Shown here one piece after another: positions 42,074 to 50,134 of a stretch of 64,000 bases of DNA (the stretch's first letter is position 1; every line of letters starts with the position of its first letter). This stretch comes from Candidatus Fermentibacteraceae bacterium. GTDB lineage: Bacteria; Fermentibacterota; Fermentibacteria; Fermentibacterales; JCC-6. Location: assembly GCA_016744855.1 (NCBI GenBank), contig JADGDO010000012.1, forward strand, positions 1 to 64,000. Reading direction: 5' to 3'. The translations under genes were made by a program, and so were the position numbers. The notes under the pieces were generated by a model. It was not told the DNA's origin and did not search any database. It saw only the letters and a list, made by a program, of their open reading frames with translations.

Positions 42074-43771
42074 ATGGAGAATGAATTGAAATACAAATGG
42101 ATACCCAGACCCGGGATAAACCTGGAAGATAGCTCATACAGCGAGTTTCTAGGGTTTCCTGATCCTGTCGAAGATATTGTTCAGAGAAGGGGTTTTAGCC
42201 CAGCATTTCTGAATTCTGACTACAGCGAACTCTCTTCCTGGAGGAATCTACCAGGTGCGGAGGAAGCCGCCTTAATTCTTGAAGAAGCCGTCAGAAATAA
42301 CGAATTGATAATTGTCCACGGAGATTTTGATGCAGATGGTATCACTGCGACAGCTACGGCTGTCAGGGTGATTAATGCACTCGGGGGCAGGGCGACATTC
42401 CATGTGCCATGCCGGTTCAAAGAAGGCTATGGCCTCAGAGAGACCGCGGTGCGTAAGTGTATCGAAAGTGAAGCTGGAGTTCTGATTACTGTTGACTGTG
42501 GAATAACTGCTATTGATGAGGTTGCAGCACTCAAGAAAGCTGGAGTGAAAGTGGTTGTTACAGATCACCACAAACCTCTGGATAAATTGCCTGATGCTGA
42601 TGCTTTGGTGGACCCTGAGCTTGCTGGAGATTGTAATACCCCATGGCGACACCTTGCCGGAGCCGGAGTTATTCATTTTGTACTCCGTGGCCTTGCAGAG
42701 AAAATGGGTGCAGAGAATATCCCGGAACTGGAACCTGATCTGGTTTCAATTGGAACCGTGTGTGATATGGTAGCTTTGACCGGAGATAACAGAATACTTG
42801 TAAAACGTGGTCTTGAAATTCTCAGGTCCAATCCCTCTCCGGGCATACAGGCACTAATCAGAGCATCCGGTGTAAAAAATACTGAACTTACAGCAAGAGA
42901 TATTGGATTTGGGCTCGGTCCTATCATTAATTCTTCCGGCAGGATTACTCATGCAAATGAGGCTGTGAAACTTCTCCTTGAAACAGAACCCAGACTTGCA
43001 GAGGAAATGGCTTCCTCACTTGAGAGGGTTAACAAAAAAAGGAGAAATCTTGACGCTTCGGTTTTCAGCGAGGCGACCACTCTACTCGCAGACACTGAGG
43101 CACATGTAGGTGTTGCCGCTTCAGCGCAATGGCATCCCGGGGTTCTTGGAATTTCAGCATCGAGACTGGCCAGACAACTGAATCGACCGGTAGTTCTTAT
43201 CTCTTGGGAAGGGGAAATTGGTCGAGGAAGTGCAAGAGGAGTTCAGGGTAAACCAGTTTATCAAATTCTTGCTGCTGCAATGGATAGAGGCCTGCTCCTC
43301 AGATTCGGAGGGCATGAGCAGGCTGCTGGGCTGACTATAGAGAAGGAAAAATACGAGGAATTCAGAACATTTGTCGATACTTGTGCAGAATCGCTCTTCC
43401 AGGATGTATCAACACCTGTTCTCTATATAGACGGTGGGCTTTCACCAAAAAACTGTAATGGTACTGTGCTTCATGCTCTTGAGAAGCTTGCTCCTTTCGG
43501 AGAGGGAAATCCGGAACCTGTCTGGATTGCAAGAAGCGTCTATCCTGTCTCTTTTCGATCTGTTGGCCAAGAAGGAAAGCACCTTCAGGTTTCTTTCCAG
43601 CAGGGGGAGAATACCCTCAGAGGAATCGGATTCGGATTGGGTCATAGAACTTCAGAGCTTAATCGTCTTCTTGATATTGCCTTTACCTTGTCAGCAGACT
43701 CTTGGCGTGGTGGAGACACCGTGCAGCTTGTTATCAAGGATATCAAACCTGCAGCAAGGAAATTGAATTGA
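42074..43771 (+). CDS. recJ: Single-stranded-DNA exonuclease RecJ
   Basis: 565 residues. The DHH-family motifs are HGDFDADGITATA, ITVDCGI and VVTDHHKP, all metal-binding. The DHHA1 domain carries GRGSARG and RFGGHEQAAGLT. An OB-fold follows. It trims 5' ends in recombination and mismatch repair. ATG 42074 is only 4 bases after the rnpB 3' end and has no separate binding site. TTG 42086, with GGAG 6 bases before it, is a credible alternative start. The stop overlaps the helicase start (TTGA). Confidence 0.95.
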   Translation: MENELKYKWIPRPGINLEDSSYSEFLGFPDPVEDIVQRRGFSPAFLNSDYSELSSWRNLPGAEEAALILEEAVRNNELIIVHGDFDADGITATATAVRVINALGGRATFHVPCRFKEGYGLRETAVRKCIESEAGVLITVDCGITAIDEVAALKKAGVKVVVTDHHKPLDKLPDADALVDPELAGDCNTPWRHLAGAGVIHFVLRGLAEKMGAENIPELEPDLVSIGTVCDMVALTGDNRILVKRGLEILRSNPSPGIQALIRASGVKNTELTARDIGFGLGPIINSSGRITHANEAVKLLLETEPRLAEEMASSLERVNKKRRNLDASVFSEATTLLADTEAHVGVAASAQWHPGVLGISASRLARQLNRPVVLISWEGEIGRGSARGVQGKPVYQILAAAMDRGLLLRFGGHEQAAGLTIEKEKYEEFRTFVDTCAESLFQDVSTPVLYIDGGLSPKNCNGTVLHALEKLAPFGEGNPEPVWIARSVYPVSFRSVGQEGKHLQVSFQQGENTLRGIGFGLGHRTSELNRLLDIAFTLSADSWRGGDTVQLVIKDIKPAARKLN

Positions 43772-45618
43772 GCCTCGCAGAGAAGGTAACAGCGGTTTTC
43801 CGTGATGGTCCCGCTGCCTCGGTCATTCCAAACTATTCTATTCGGAATGAGCAGGTGGATATGGCATCTTCAGTGGCTGATGTTGTCGATTTTGAGGGAA
43901 TTTCCGTGCTTGAAGCCGGAACCGGTGTCGGAAAGAGTTTTGCCTACCTTATTCCCGCTGTTCTCTCCGGTCAGGCCTGTGTTGTTTCAACCGCCACTTT
44001 AACCCTTCAGGATCAGCTTATCAGTAAGGATATTCCCATGGTGGGTCGAATCCTTGGTAAAAGAATTGATGCTGCTGTTCTAAAGGGTCGATCAAATTAT
44101 CTTTGTATGAGGAAGTGGCTTGAATGGGGAAGTGCAGTTGCTCCTGAACTTGCGAACTGGGTCAACGCCGGTAATGGTGATCTTTCCCTGTCTGAGATAA
44201 AAATAGGCTCTGACACCAGAAGAAAAATAGCCGGTGACGGTCTCGATTGTCTTGGTAATAAGTGCTCTGAAATGCACCATTGCCACTATTACAACGCAAG
44301 AAACAGAGCCAGAAAAGCTAAAATACTAGTGGTTAATCATCATCTTCTGTTGTGTGGACTTGATTCCGGTGACCTTATTCCTGATGCCTGGTTTCTGGTA
44401 GTTGATGAGGCGCACAGTCTTGATAATGCAGCATCTTCGAGTCTTGGCTATTCTCTCTCTGAGCAATTGTTGAACAGCGTTTTTGACTCGATAATTCTCA
44501 GTGGTAGAACTACTGAAAGGAAGACTGTTCTTCTTGACAGGGCTAGACTTATTGCAGGGCAGATCTCTGATTTAGCGGTCTTCGCCGGAAAAGATGGCGA
44601 GGTTGAATTAAATGACATTTTACCGAGCCTTCAGAATATTGCAGACGATGCTTCATCCTTCAAAAAAGATATAAGCAGCGAGGAAGACCTTGCCGGTGCA
44701 TCGCAGACTCTACAGAACCTTGAAAGATCCATCCTCTCCTTAACCCAGGTAAATGCTTCAAATTGGTGCTGCTACGTCGAGAAAAATAGGAAAAACTCTG
44801 TTCTGCGTTGCGTGCCGGTTCATCCGGGCTCGTTGCTTCGAGATACACTGTATAGCAGTTTCCCTTCCGTTCTTCTTACCAGTGCTACTCTGGCAGCAGG
44901 GAATTCATTTGCATATTCTGATTCGAGACTGGGTGTGCCTGAAGAGGCGGAGAGAAGAATTTTCCCAAGCCCATTCGATTACCAGAAGCAGTCTGTTCTT
45001 GTTCTTCCCTCCAACCTTCCTGAACAGAATGATCATAAGCTTATTGCGGAGTTTGCATGGCGGACTGCACGGGAAACTGCCTCAATTCTTGATGGGCGGA
45101 CGATGATTCTTTTTACGAGCTATCGTAATATGGAACTTTGTGTGGAAGCCGCAGAAAGCAATCCTCTGGAAGGTATTCCCCTGATGGTTCAGGGAAAAAT
45201 GAACAGATCTGCTATTCTGGAAAAATTCAGAGAGAATCCAAGAGCCGTTATACTGGGAACTGCGAGCTTCTGGGAGGGCGTCGATCTACCGGGAGAGCTT
45301 CTTCACTCGCTGATAATTGACCGTATTCCTTTCCCCAGCCCCGGACATCCTCTTACCAAAGCCAGAATGAATGCTCTCGAGGAGCAGGGTGTCAGCAGTT
45401 TCGCTAGACTAATGCTTCCCGAAGCAGCAATACGTCTGAAACAGGGGGCAGGTAGACTTATTCGATCCGGCTCAGACACAGGAGCCGTTTTTATACTGGA
45501 CAGAAGAATGGGTACAGCAGGTTATGCTAAGATGCTTCTGGCGTCTATGCCTCCTTTCAGAAGGGAAAGTCTTGAAGGTGCAATGAGCTTTCTGGTGGAA
45601 CAAGCCAGTCGTTCGTGA
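43768..45618 (+). CDS. DinG-family DNA helicase
   Basis: 616 residues, TTG start inside the recJ stop (TTGA), with AAGGA upstream. Walker A LEAGTGVGKSFAYL. A four-cysteine Fe-S region (NYLCMRKW, then DCLGNKCSEMHHCHYY). VVNHHLLL, the DEAH box VVDEAHSLD, and the C-terminal motifs ILGTASFWEGVDLPG and RLKQGAGRLIRSGSD. These define the XPD/DinG superfamily 2 5'-3' helicases. The N-terminal exonuclease domain of Gram-positive DinG is absent. Coupling to recJ suggests a joint role in repair. Confidence 0.92.
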   Translation: MSLAEKVTAVFRDGPAASVIPNYSIRNEQVDMASSVADVVDFEGISVLEAGTGVGKSFAYLIPAVLSGQACVVSTATLTLQDQLISKDIPMVGRILGKRIDAAVLKGRSNYLCMRKWLEWGSAVAPELANWVNAGNGDLSLSEIKIGSDTRRKIAGDGLDCLGNKCSEMHHCHYYNARNRARKAKILVVNHHLLLCGLDSGDLIPDAWFLVVDEAHSLDNAASSSLGYSLSEQLLNSVFDSIILSGRTTERKTVLLDRARLIAGQISDLAVFAGKDGEVELNDILPSLQNIADDASSFKKDISSEEDLAGASQTLQNLERSILSLTQVNASNWCCYVEKNRKNSVLRCVPVHPGSLLRDTLYSSFPSVLLTSATLAAGNSFAYSDSRLGVPEEAERRIFPSPFDYQKQSVLVLPSNLPEQNDHKLIAEFAWRTARETASILDGRTMILFTSYRNMELCVEAAESNPLEGIPLMVQGKMNRSAILEKFRENPRAVILGTASFWEGVDLPGELLHSLIIDRIPFPSPGHPLTKARMNALEEQGVSSFARLMLPEAAIRLKQGAGRLIRSGSDTGAVFILDRRMGTAGYAKMLLASMPPFRRESLEGAMSFLVEQASRS

Positions 45619-45643
45619 GGTATCAGAAGAGAATGGAGGCGCT

Positions 45644-46291
45644 ATGACAGTTATTCCGGAAACAGGATTGTATGCAGGACTCAGTGGGGTTAACGGGAAA
45701 CCCGACGAGGTTCCAGGAGATGCTCTCTTTCTGAATCAGACCCACAGCAATCGTATTGTTATAAATCCCATTGGCGGCGAGAACGCTGATGGAATGGTGA
45801 TGCCCAGGGGGTTTGGGATACCGGCTCTGAAGGTTGCAGATTGCCTACCTGTTTTTGCAGTTTGGGATGAGTATATCGGAGCGGCACATGCCGGTTGGAA
45901 GGGGCTTGCAGGCGGTATAGTTGAGAACCTGATAAGTTCTGTCGATTCACCCTTGAGGTGGCTGGTATTGGGTCCATGTATCTGCTGTGAATGCTATTCG
46001 GTTGGAAAGGATGTTTTTGAAGCTGTAGCGCAGGTTGAAGCTGAGGGACAAAGTCACAGAGTAGACCTCAGGGCAAATGCAATAAGAAGGGCCTCAAACC
46101 TTTGCAAAGAGCAATTTGGGTTGATTAATATAGAAGAATGTACAAAGGAATCTACAAGTCTGTACAGTTACAGGCGAAATGCAACGGCCAGCAGAAATAT
46201 ACTCTGGCTTGCAGAAACCGAACGGGGTGAACATATTCCGCACCTCAATAGTGAGATGGAATGTACTTCCCCTGAGAGGAGAAAAAATTGA
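45644..46291 (+). CDS. YfiH/LACC1-family purine nucleoside phosphorylase-like protein
   Basis: 215 residues. The catalytic-site triad of the multicopper-laccase-domain family is visible: NQTHSN (His), VADCLPVF (Cys) and GAAHAGWKG (His), with LGPCICCECYSV further on. Family members act on purine nucleosides and are placed near peptidoglycan genes in many bacteria. Ribosome binding region GAGAATGGAGG before ATG 45644. The end overlaps the next TTG start (TTGA). Confidence 0.9.
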   Translation: MTVIPETGLYAGLSGVNGKPDEVPGDALFLNQTHSNRIVINPIGGENADGMVMPRGFGIPALKVADCLPVFAVWDEYIGAAHAGWKGLAGGIVENLISSVDSPLRWLVLGPCICCECYSVGKDVFEAVAQVEAEGQSHRVDLRANAIRRASNLCKEQFGLINIEECTKESTSLYSYRRNATASRNILWLAETERGEHIPHLNSEMECTSPERRKN

Positions 46292-47856
46292 AGAAAATTA
46301 CTGTTTTGCTTTCAGCGTTGCTTATGCTGGCTTGTTCCACCGCTCTGGCGGAGGGCGATAGTGATGCAACTGCTGTTGGAATAATCCCTTTCGGATATAG
46401 TGACGATAATTCGCGCTGGATAAGCGGAAAACTCAGTGATTTTCTCAGGGATAACCTGGAATCCAGTGAGGATTTTGTGCTTATCAGCGAGAACGATCTT
46501 GATGACGCATTTGAAGATATCGGATTTGATCCTGATCAGTTTCAATATGGTGTTCCACCAGAGATGATTGTTGAAGCCGGAGCCGGTATGGAAGCCGATC
46601 TGATCGTATTCGGTTTTGTTGTTCCCGGTGGTGGAGACCAGTATCAGGTTCTCTGGAATATTGTTGTAGTTTCAAGCTCTAATACAATTTCACCAGCTCC
46701 ATCTATGATCGAGAAAAACACAGATCCTGTGAGAGAACTTGCAGAGGCTATTGTTTCCGAGATCAATGGTCACGTAGGAGCAAGGGCAGACGAATCACTG
46801 AACATGGCCAGGTATCACAGTGCTAACAGCACATGGAACAGTGCTATTACTTCCTACCATCAGGTTCTCGATGTCGATCCTGAACACATCGAGGCTATGA
46901 CTGAGCTTGCCGATGTTTACATGAAGAGTGAAGTCGATTCAGTAGCAAGCGCAGAAGCCATGTACACAATGGTTTTAAGCATTGAACCAGCGAACTCATC
47001 AGCGCTGAGCGGTCTTGGAAGAGTTGCTCTCAAGAATGAGAACTACGAGACAGCAAAAGACTTCTTTGATTCTGCTATCGAGGCAGATCCAGACAACACT
47101 GCTGCTTACTCTGGACTTGCAAGCGCATACACGTCTCTCGGCATGACAGATGAGGCTATCAACAGCTTTGAAACAGCACTTGAAGCCAATCCCGGTAACC
47201 TTCAGGCAAGGTATGCACTCGGACTTCTTTATGCTGAGATGGGTAATTACACCGATGCAATTCCTCATATCGAGGCTATTCTTGAAGTACGACCGGACTA
47301 CACAAATCTCCGTCTTAAACTTGCCTCTGCCTATTCCGAAATAGGAGACTACGGTGCTGCTGCCGATAATGCAGCTCTCGTACTGGAAGCAACACCGGAC
47401 GACAATGATCTGGCTCTCTACGTGGCTCAGTATGAGTCCAAAGCCGGCAGAACAACTGATGCAGTTAACAGACTTAACTCGATTATAGCCGCCAACGGAA
47501 GCAGACAGGCATATCTGATGCTGGCCACAGTTTACAGAGACAGTGGACAACGCAGTTCAATGCAGAGCACTTTCAACAGGCTTCACAGTGCGTATCCGGG
47601 TGATCCTGTAGCTAATTATATGGTTGGCGCATTCTACTACCAGAGTGGAAGCTCCAGAGCCAGAGTGAGTGAACTTGTTATAGGCAACGTTCCAACATGG
47701 GAGGGTGCTATTACAGATCTCCGATCTGCTATAAGCTTCCTGAATCAGGTAACCGGATACAGATCCGGTCAGGCTCAGAACATGGTTGCCGCAGCACAGA
47801 ATGCCATCAGTTTGTGTGAAGAGAAAATTGACAGGGTTAACCGCTACTCACAGTAA
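46288..47856 (+). CDS. Secreted TPR protein with CsgG-like N-terminal domain
   Basis: 522 residues, TTG start with AGAGGA 6 bases upstream. Signal peptide ending TALA. Residues about 25-160 follow the pattern of CsgG/penicillin-binding-associated domains (AVGIIPFGYSDDN, KLSDFLRDNLESS, ADLIVFGFVV), which form periplasmic or outer-membrane scaffolds. From 165 to about 490 there are at least eight TPRs (YEKA-like: YETAKDFFDSAIEADPDN, AINSFETALEANPGNLQA). Probably a periplasmic scaffold in envelope or secretion assembly. A hairpin follows the stop. Confidence 0.82.
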   Translation: MKKITVLLSALLMLACSTALAEGDSDATAVGIIPFGYSDDNSRWISGKLSDFLRDNLESSEDFVLISENDLDDAFEDIGFDPDQFQYGVPPEMIVEAGAGMEADLIVFGFVVPGGGDQYQVLWNIVVVSSSNTISPAPSMIEKNTDPVRELAEAIVSEINGHVGARADESLNMARYHSANSTWNSAITSYHQVLDVDPEHIEAMTELADVYMKSEVDSVASAEAMYTMVLSIEPANSSALSGLGRVALKNENYETAKDFFDSAIEADPDNTAAYSGLASAYTSLGMTDEAINSFETALEANPGNLQARYALGLLYAEMGNYTDAIPHIEAILEVRPDYTNLRLKLASAYSEIGDYGAAADNAALVLEATPDDNDLALYVAQYESKAGRTTDAVNRLNSIIAANGSRQAYLMLATVYRDSGQRSSMQSTFNRLHSAYPGDPVANYMVGAFYYQSGSSRARVSELVIGNVPTWEGAITDLRSAISFLNQVTGYRSGQAQNMVAAAQNAISLCEEKIDRVNRYSQ

Positions 47857-47881
47857 AAGTTAATTCTGCATAAGTCATTAA

Positions 47882-47905
47882 CGGGGGAGTCGCAAGACTC
47901 CCCCG
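47882..47905 (+). terminator. GC-rich hairpin after the TPR gene
   Basis: CGGGGGAGTC / GACTCCCCCG with a GCAA tetraloop, a very stable stem. No U tract follows, so it may end transcripts inefficiently or protect a 3' end. Confidence 0.55.
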
Positions 47906-47925
47906 CCTCGCGTTGGGCCTTGCTG

Positions 47926-47954
47926 TTGACTAATCGTATATTCCGGACTAACGT
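47926..47954 (+). promoter_or_regulatory. Candidate promoter of obg
   Basis: TTGACT (47926-47931), 17-bp spacer, TAACGT (47949-47954). It would give a leader of about 75 nt before the GTG start. Confidence 0.45.
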
Positions 47955-48036
47955 TAACAGCAAAAGTTTAATTTGTTCAGACATATTCATTTAAGTTTAT
48001 CCGGATAGAATTAGATAAAAATAGAAAGGTTCTCTA

Positions 48037-49050
48037 GTGGAAGGAAGATTTCTAGACAGGGTAGTCATTGCCGTTAAAGCCGGAAAAGGCGGAGATGGTT
48101 TAGTGGCTTTCCGAAGAGAGGCTTATGTGCCCAAGGGTGGTCCCAGTGGAGGAGACGGAGGCAGAGGGGGACATGTCTGGCTTGAAGTCAACCGGAAGCT
48201 TACAACCCTGGTTGATTTCACAAACGGATCTATCTTCCGGGCGGAAAAGGGTGTTCCGGGTGGAAAGAATGATATGACCGGAGCCAGAGGTAAAGATCTG
48301 GTCCTTTACATTCCTCCAGGTACAGAGGTTTACAATTTTGATACAAATGCTCTGCTCGCAGACATGACAGAACCCGGTCAGCGGATACTTATTGCCAGAG
48401 GTGGTGAGCATGGACTCGGAAATGCGAATTTTGCAACTCCCGAGAGACGAACCCCGAGAATTGCTACAAAAGGCAAACCGGGAGAAGAATTGAAGCTGCG
48501 GTTCGAACTCAAACTCATGGCTGATGCGGGTCTTGTAGGGTTTCCGAATGCCGGTAAATCTACTCTTGTTTCCAGAATAAGTGCAGCGAGACCGAAGGTC
48601 GCCGGCTACCCTTTCACGACTCTCAGCCCCTCCCTCGGTGTTGTAAAGTTCACTGATGGATTCAGTTACGTTGTAGCAGATCTCCCCGGTCTTATTGAAG
48701 GTGCCAGCAAAGGAGTCGGGCTTGGCCTGAGATTTCTAAGGCATGCAGAGCGCAACAGAATTCTTGTGTTTGTACTTTCTCCGGATATGGAGGTTACTCC
48801 AGAAGAGCAGTTGTCTACTTTGAGAAATGAATTACTGGAGTACGGTACAGATCTTAAAAGCATCAGTGCCATGGCAATTCTTTCCAAGTGTGACACTATT
48901 ACAGAAGTAGAGCAGGAAAAACTGCTTGCAACACTTCCGAAGGGCACAATGCCACTTAGTTCAGCAACGGGGAAGGGGGTTCAGGAATTTCTGAGAAGAC
49001 TCGGGAAACTGATCCTCAGAGAAAGACGGAGAGACTCAGATCCCTCTTGA
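48037..49050 (+). CDS. obg: Obg GTPase
   Basis: 337 residues, GTG start. The glycine-rich Obg fold is unmistakable (GKGGDGLVAFRREAYVPKGG, RGGEHGLGNANFAT). The GTPase domain has GFPNAGKSTL (G1), DLPGLIEGA (G3), and the G5-like SSATGKG. The G4 guanine-specificity motif, normally NKxD, reads SKCD here. There is no OCT extension, so it ends soon after the G domain. Involved in late 50S ribosome assembly and stress control. The end overlaps dprA (TTGA). Confidence 0.95.
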   Translation: MEGRFLDRVVIAVKAGKGGDGLVAFRREAYVPKGGPSGGDGGRGGHVWLEVNRKLTTLVDFTNGSIFRAEKGVPGGKNDMTGARGKDLVLYIPPGTEVYNFDTNALLADMTEPGQRILIARGGEHGLGNANFATPERRTPRIATKGKPGEELKLRFELKLMADAGLVGFPNAGKSTLVSRISAARPKVAGYPFTTLSPSLGVVKFTDGFSYVVADLPGLIEGASKGVGLGLRFLRHAERNRILVFVLSPDMEVTPEEQLSTLRNELLEYGTDLKSISAMAILSKCDTITEVEQEKLLATLPKGTMPLSSATGKGVQEFLRRLGKLILRERRRDSDPS

Positions 49051-50018
49051 AATTAGCACTCCTGGGGGCTCCCTCCAGGAGTGAACTCCGCAGACTTTTT
49101 TCTCTTGAAACCCCGGAAGCAATAGCAGATTTATCGCCCTTCCATCAGGTTGATTCAGCTTTTGCAACCTGTGAAAAGCAGGGAATTAAAGCTGTTTACT
49201 TCGGAGGAGAAGGTTATCCCGAACAGCTTATAAACATCCCTGATCCTCCAGCAATACTTTTCTACAAAGGTCTTTATTCCCCCGGTGAGTTACCGTTCAC
49301 AGTAGCGGTGATTGGTTCGAGGCGGTGTTCTCTCTACGGCAGAAAAACGGCAAGAAAACTTTCTATGGAGCTAAGTCGAGCCGGAGTATGTGTTGTCAGC
49401 GGCCTTGCGCGGGGAATAGATGGAGAGGCTCACAGAGGAGCTCTCGACGGTGGTTCTCCCACAGCAGCTGTGCTTGGTGGGGGTCTTGATATTATGTACC
49501 CACCAGAGCACAACTCTCTTGCCGAGCGCATCGCAGAAGGCGGAATACTCATATCAGAGTACCCTCCGGGGGTTAAACCTGCAAAATACACTTTCCCGGA
49601 ACGCAATCGAATAATCAGTGGTCTTTCAACTGCTGTCGTGGTTGTCGAGGCAGGAGAGAGAAGCGGAACGATGATAACAGTGGGAACTGCACTGGATCAG
49701 GGTAGAGATGTTTTTGCTGTTCCAGGCGATATCGACCGGTCCTCCTCGCGCGGTTCAAACAGGCTTTTGCGAGACGGAGCTGAACCGGTTCTTTCCCCAG
49801 AAGAGCTGATCGCAGAGTTTGGGCTCAATTCATACCCTCTCCCTGCTCCCAGCTCATCCGACCCGATACTTTCCTCCCTGATGAAAAAACAGTTAACCCC
49901 GGAACAACTTTCACTTGATCTTAAAGAAGATCCTTCTTTCATAAATACGAGGCTTCTTGAGCTGGAACTTCAGGGGCTTGTTATAAGAAGACCTGGAGGT
50001 ATTTACAGCCCTGTGTGA
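49047..50018 (+). CDS. dprA: DNA-processing protein DprA
   Basis: 323 residues, TTG start inside the obg stop. The Rossmann-like core has VAVIGSRRCSLYG, VVSGLARGIDGEAHRGAL, GGGLDIMYPPEH, FPERNRIISGLS and EAGERSGTMITV. A C-terminal winged-helix remnant ends the protein. It loads RecA on incoming ssDNA in transformation. Its position just before a type IV pilin-like operon is consistent with a competence link, but the promoter between them is separate. Confidence 0.94.
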   Translation: MKLALLGAPSRSELRRLFSLETPEAIADLSPFHQVDSAFATCEKQGIKAVYFGGEGYPEQLINIPDPPAILFYKGLYSPGELPFTVAVIGSRRCSLYGRKTARKLSMELSRAGVCVVSGLARGIDGEAHRGALDGGSPTAAVLGGGLDIMYPPEHNSLAERIAEGGILISEYPPGVKPAKYTFPERNRIISGLSTAVVVVEAGERSGTMITVGTALDQGRDVFAVPGDIDRSSSRGSNRLLRDGAEPVLSPEELIAEFGLNSYPLPAPSSSDPILSSLMKKQLTPEQLSLDLKEDPSFINTRLLELELQGLVIRRPGGIYSPV

Positions 50019-50058
50019 AGGACTCTTCACATCTGTGTACCCCCAGCTTCACACATAC

Positions 50059-50072
50059 CTACTAATTAGTAG
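50059..50072. promoter_or_regulatory. 14-bp perfect palindrome upstream of the pilin-like operon
   Basis: CTACTAATTAGTAG, 32 bp upstream of the sigma-54 -24 element. It could be a binding site for an enhancer-binding protein or a repressor. It is too short and AT-centred to be a terminator. Confidence 0.45.
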
Positions 50073-50103
50073 CCATTGAGGAGTGTAAAGACACTGAGCC
50101 GTT

Positions 50104-50119
50104 TGGCACCTTACTTGCA
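50104..50119 (+). promoter_or_regulatory. Sigma-54 (-24/-12) promoter of the pilin-like operon
   Basis: TGGCAC-N5-TTGCA. The GG (50105-50106) and GC (50117-50118) have 10 bases between them, the exact consensus spacing. Transcription should begin near 50130, 2-5 bases before the first start codon, so the mRNA would be essentially leaderless. Sigma-54 with a PilR-type activator drives pilin genes in other bacteria. The same region can also form a hairpin (50105-50112 with 50124-50131), but on this reading it would not be in the RNA. Confidence 0.6.
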
Positions 50120-50134
50120 TTAGAAGGTGTCATG

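Noticed and set aside
50105-50131. Hairpin GGCACCTT/AAGGTGTC as a ribosome-binding-site thermosensor
   Set aside because: The same bases form a perfect sigma-54 promoter whose start point would exclude the hairpin from the RNA. I kept the promoter as the better-supported reading.
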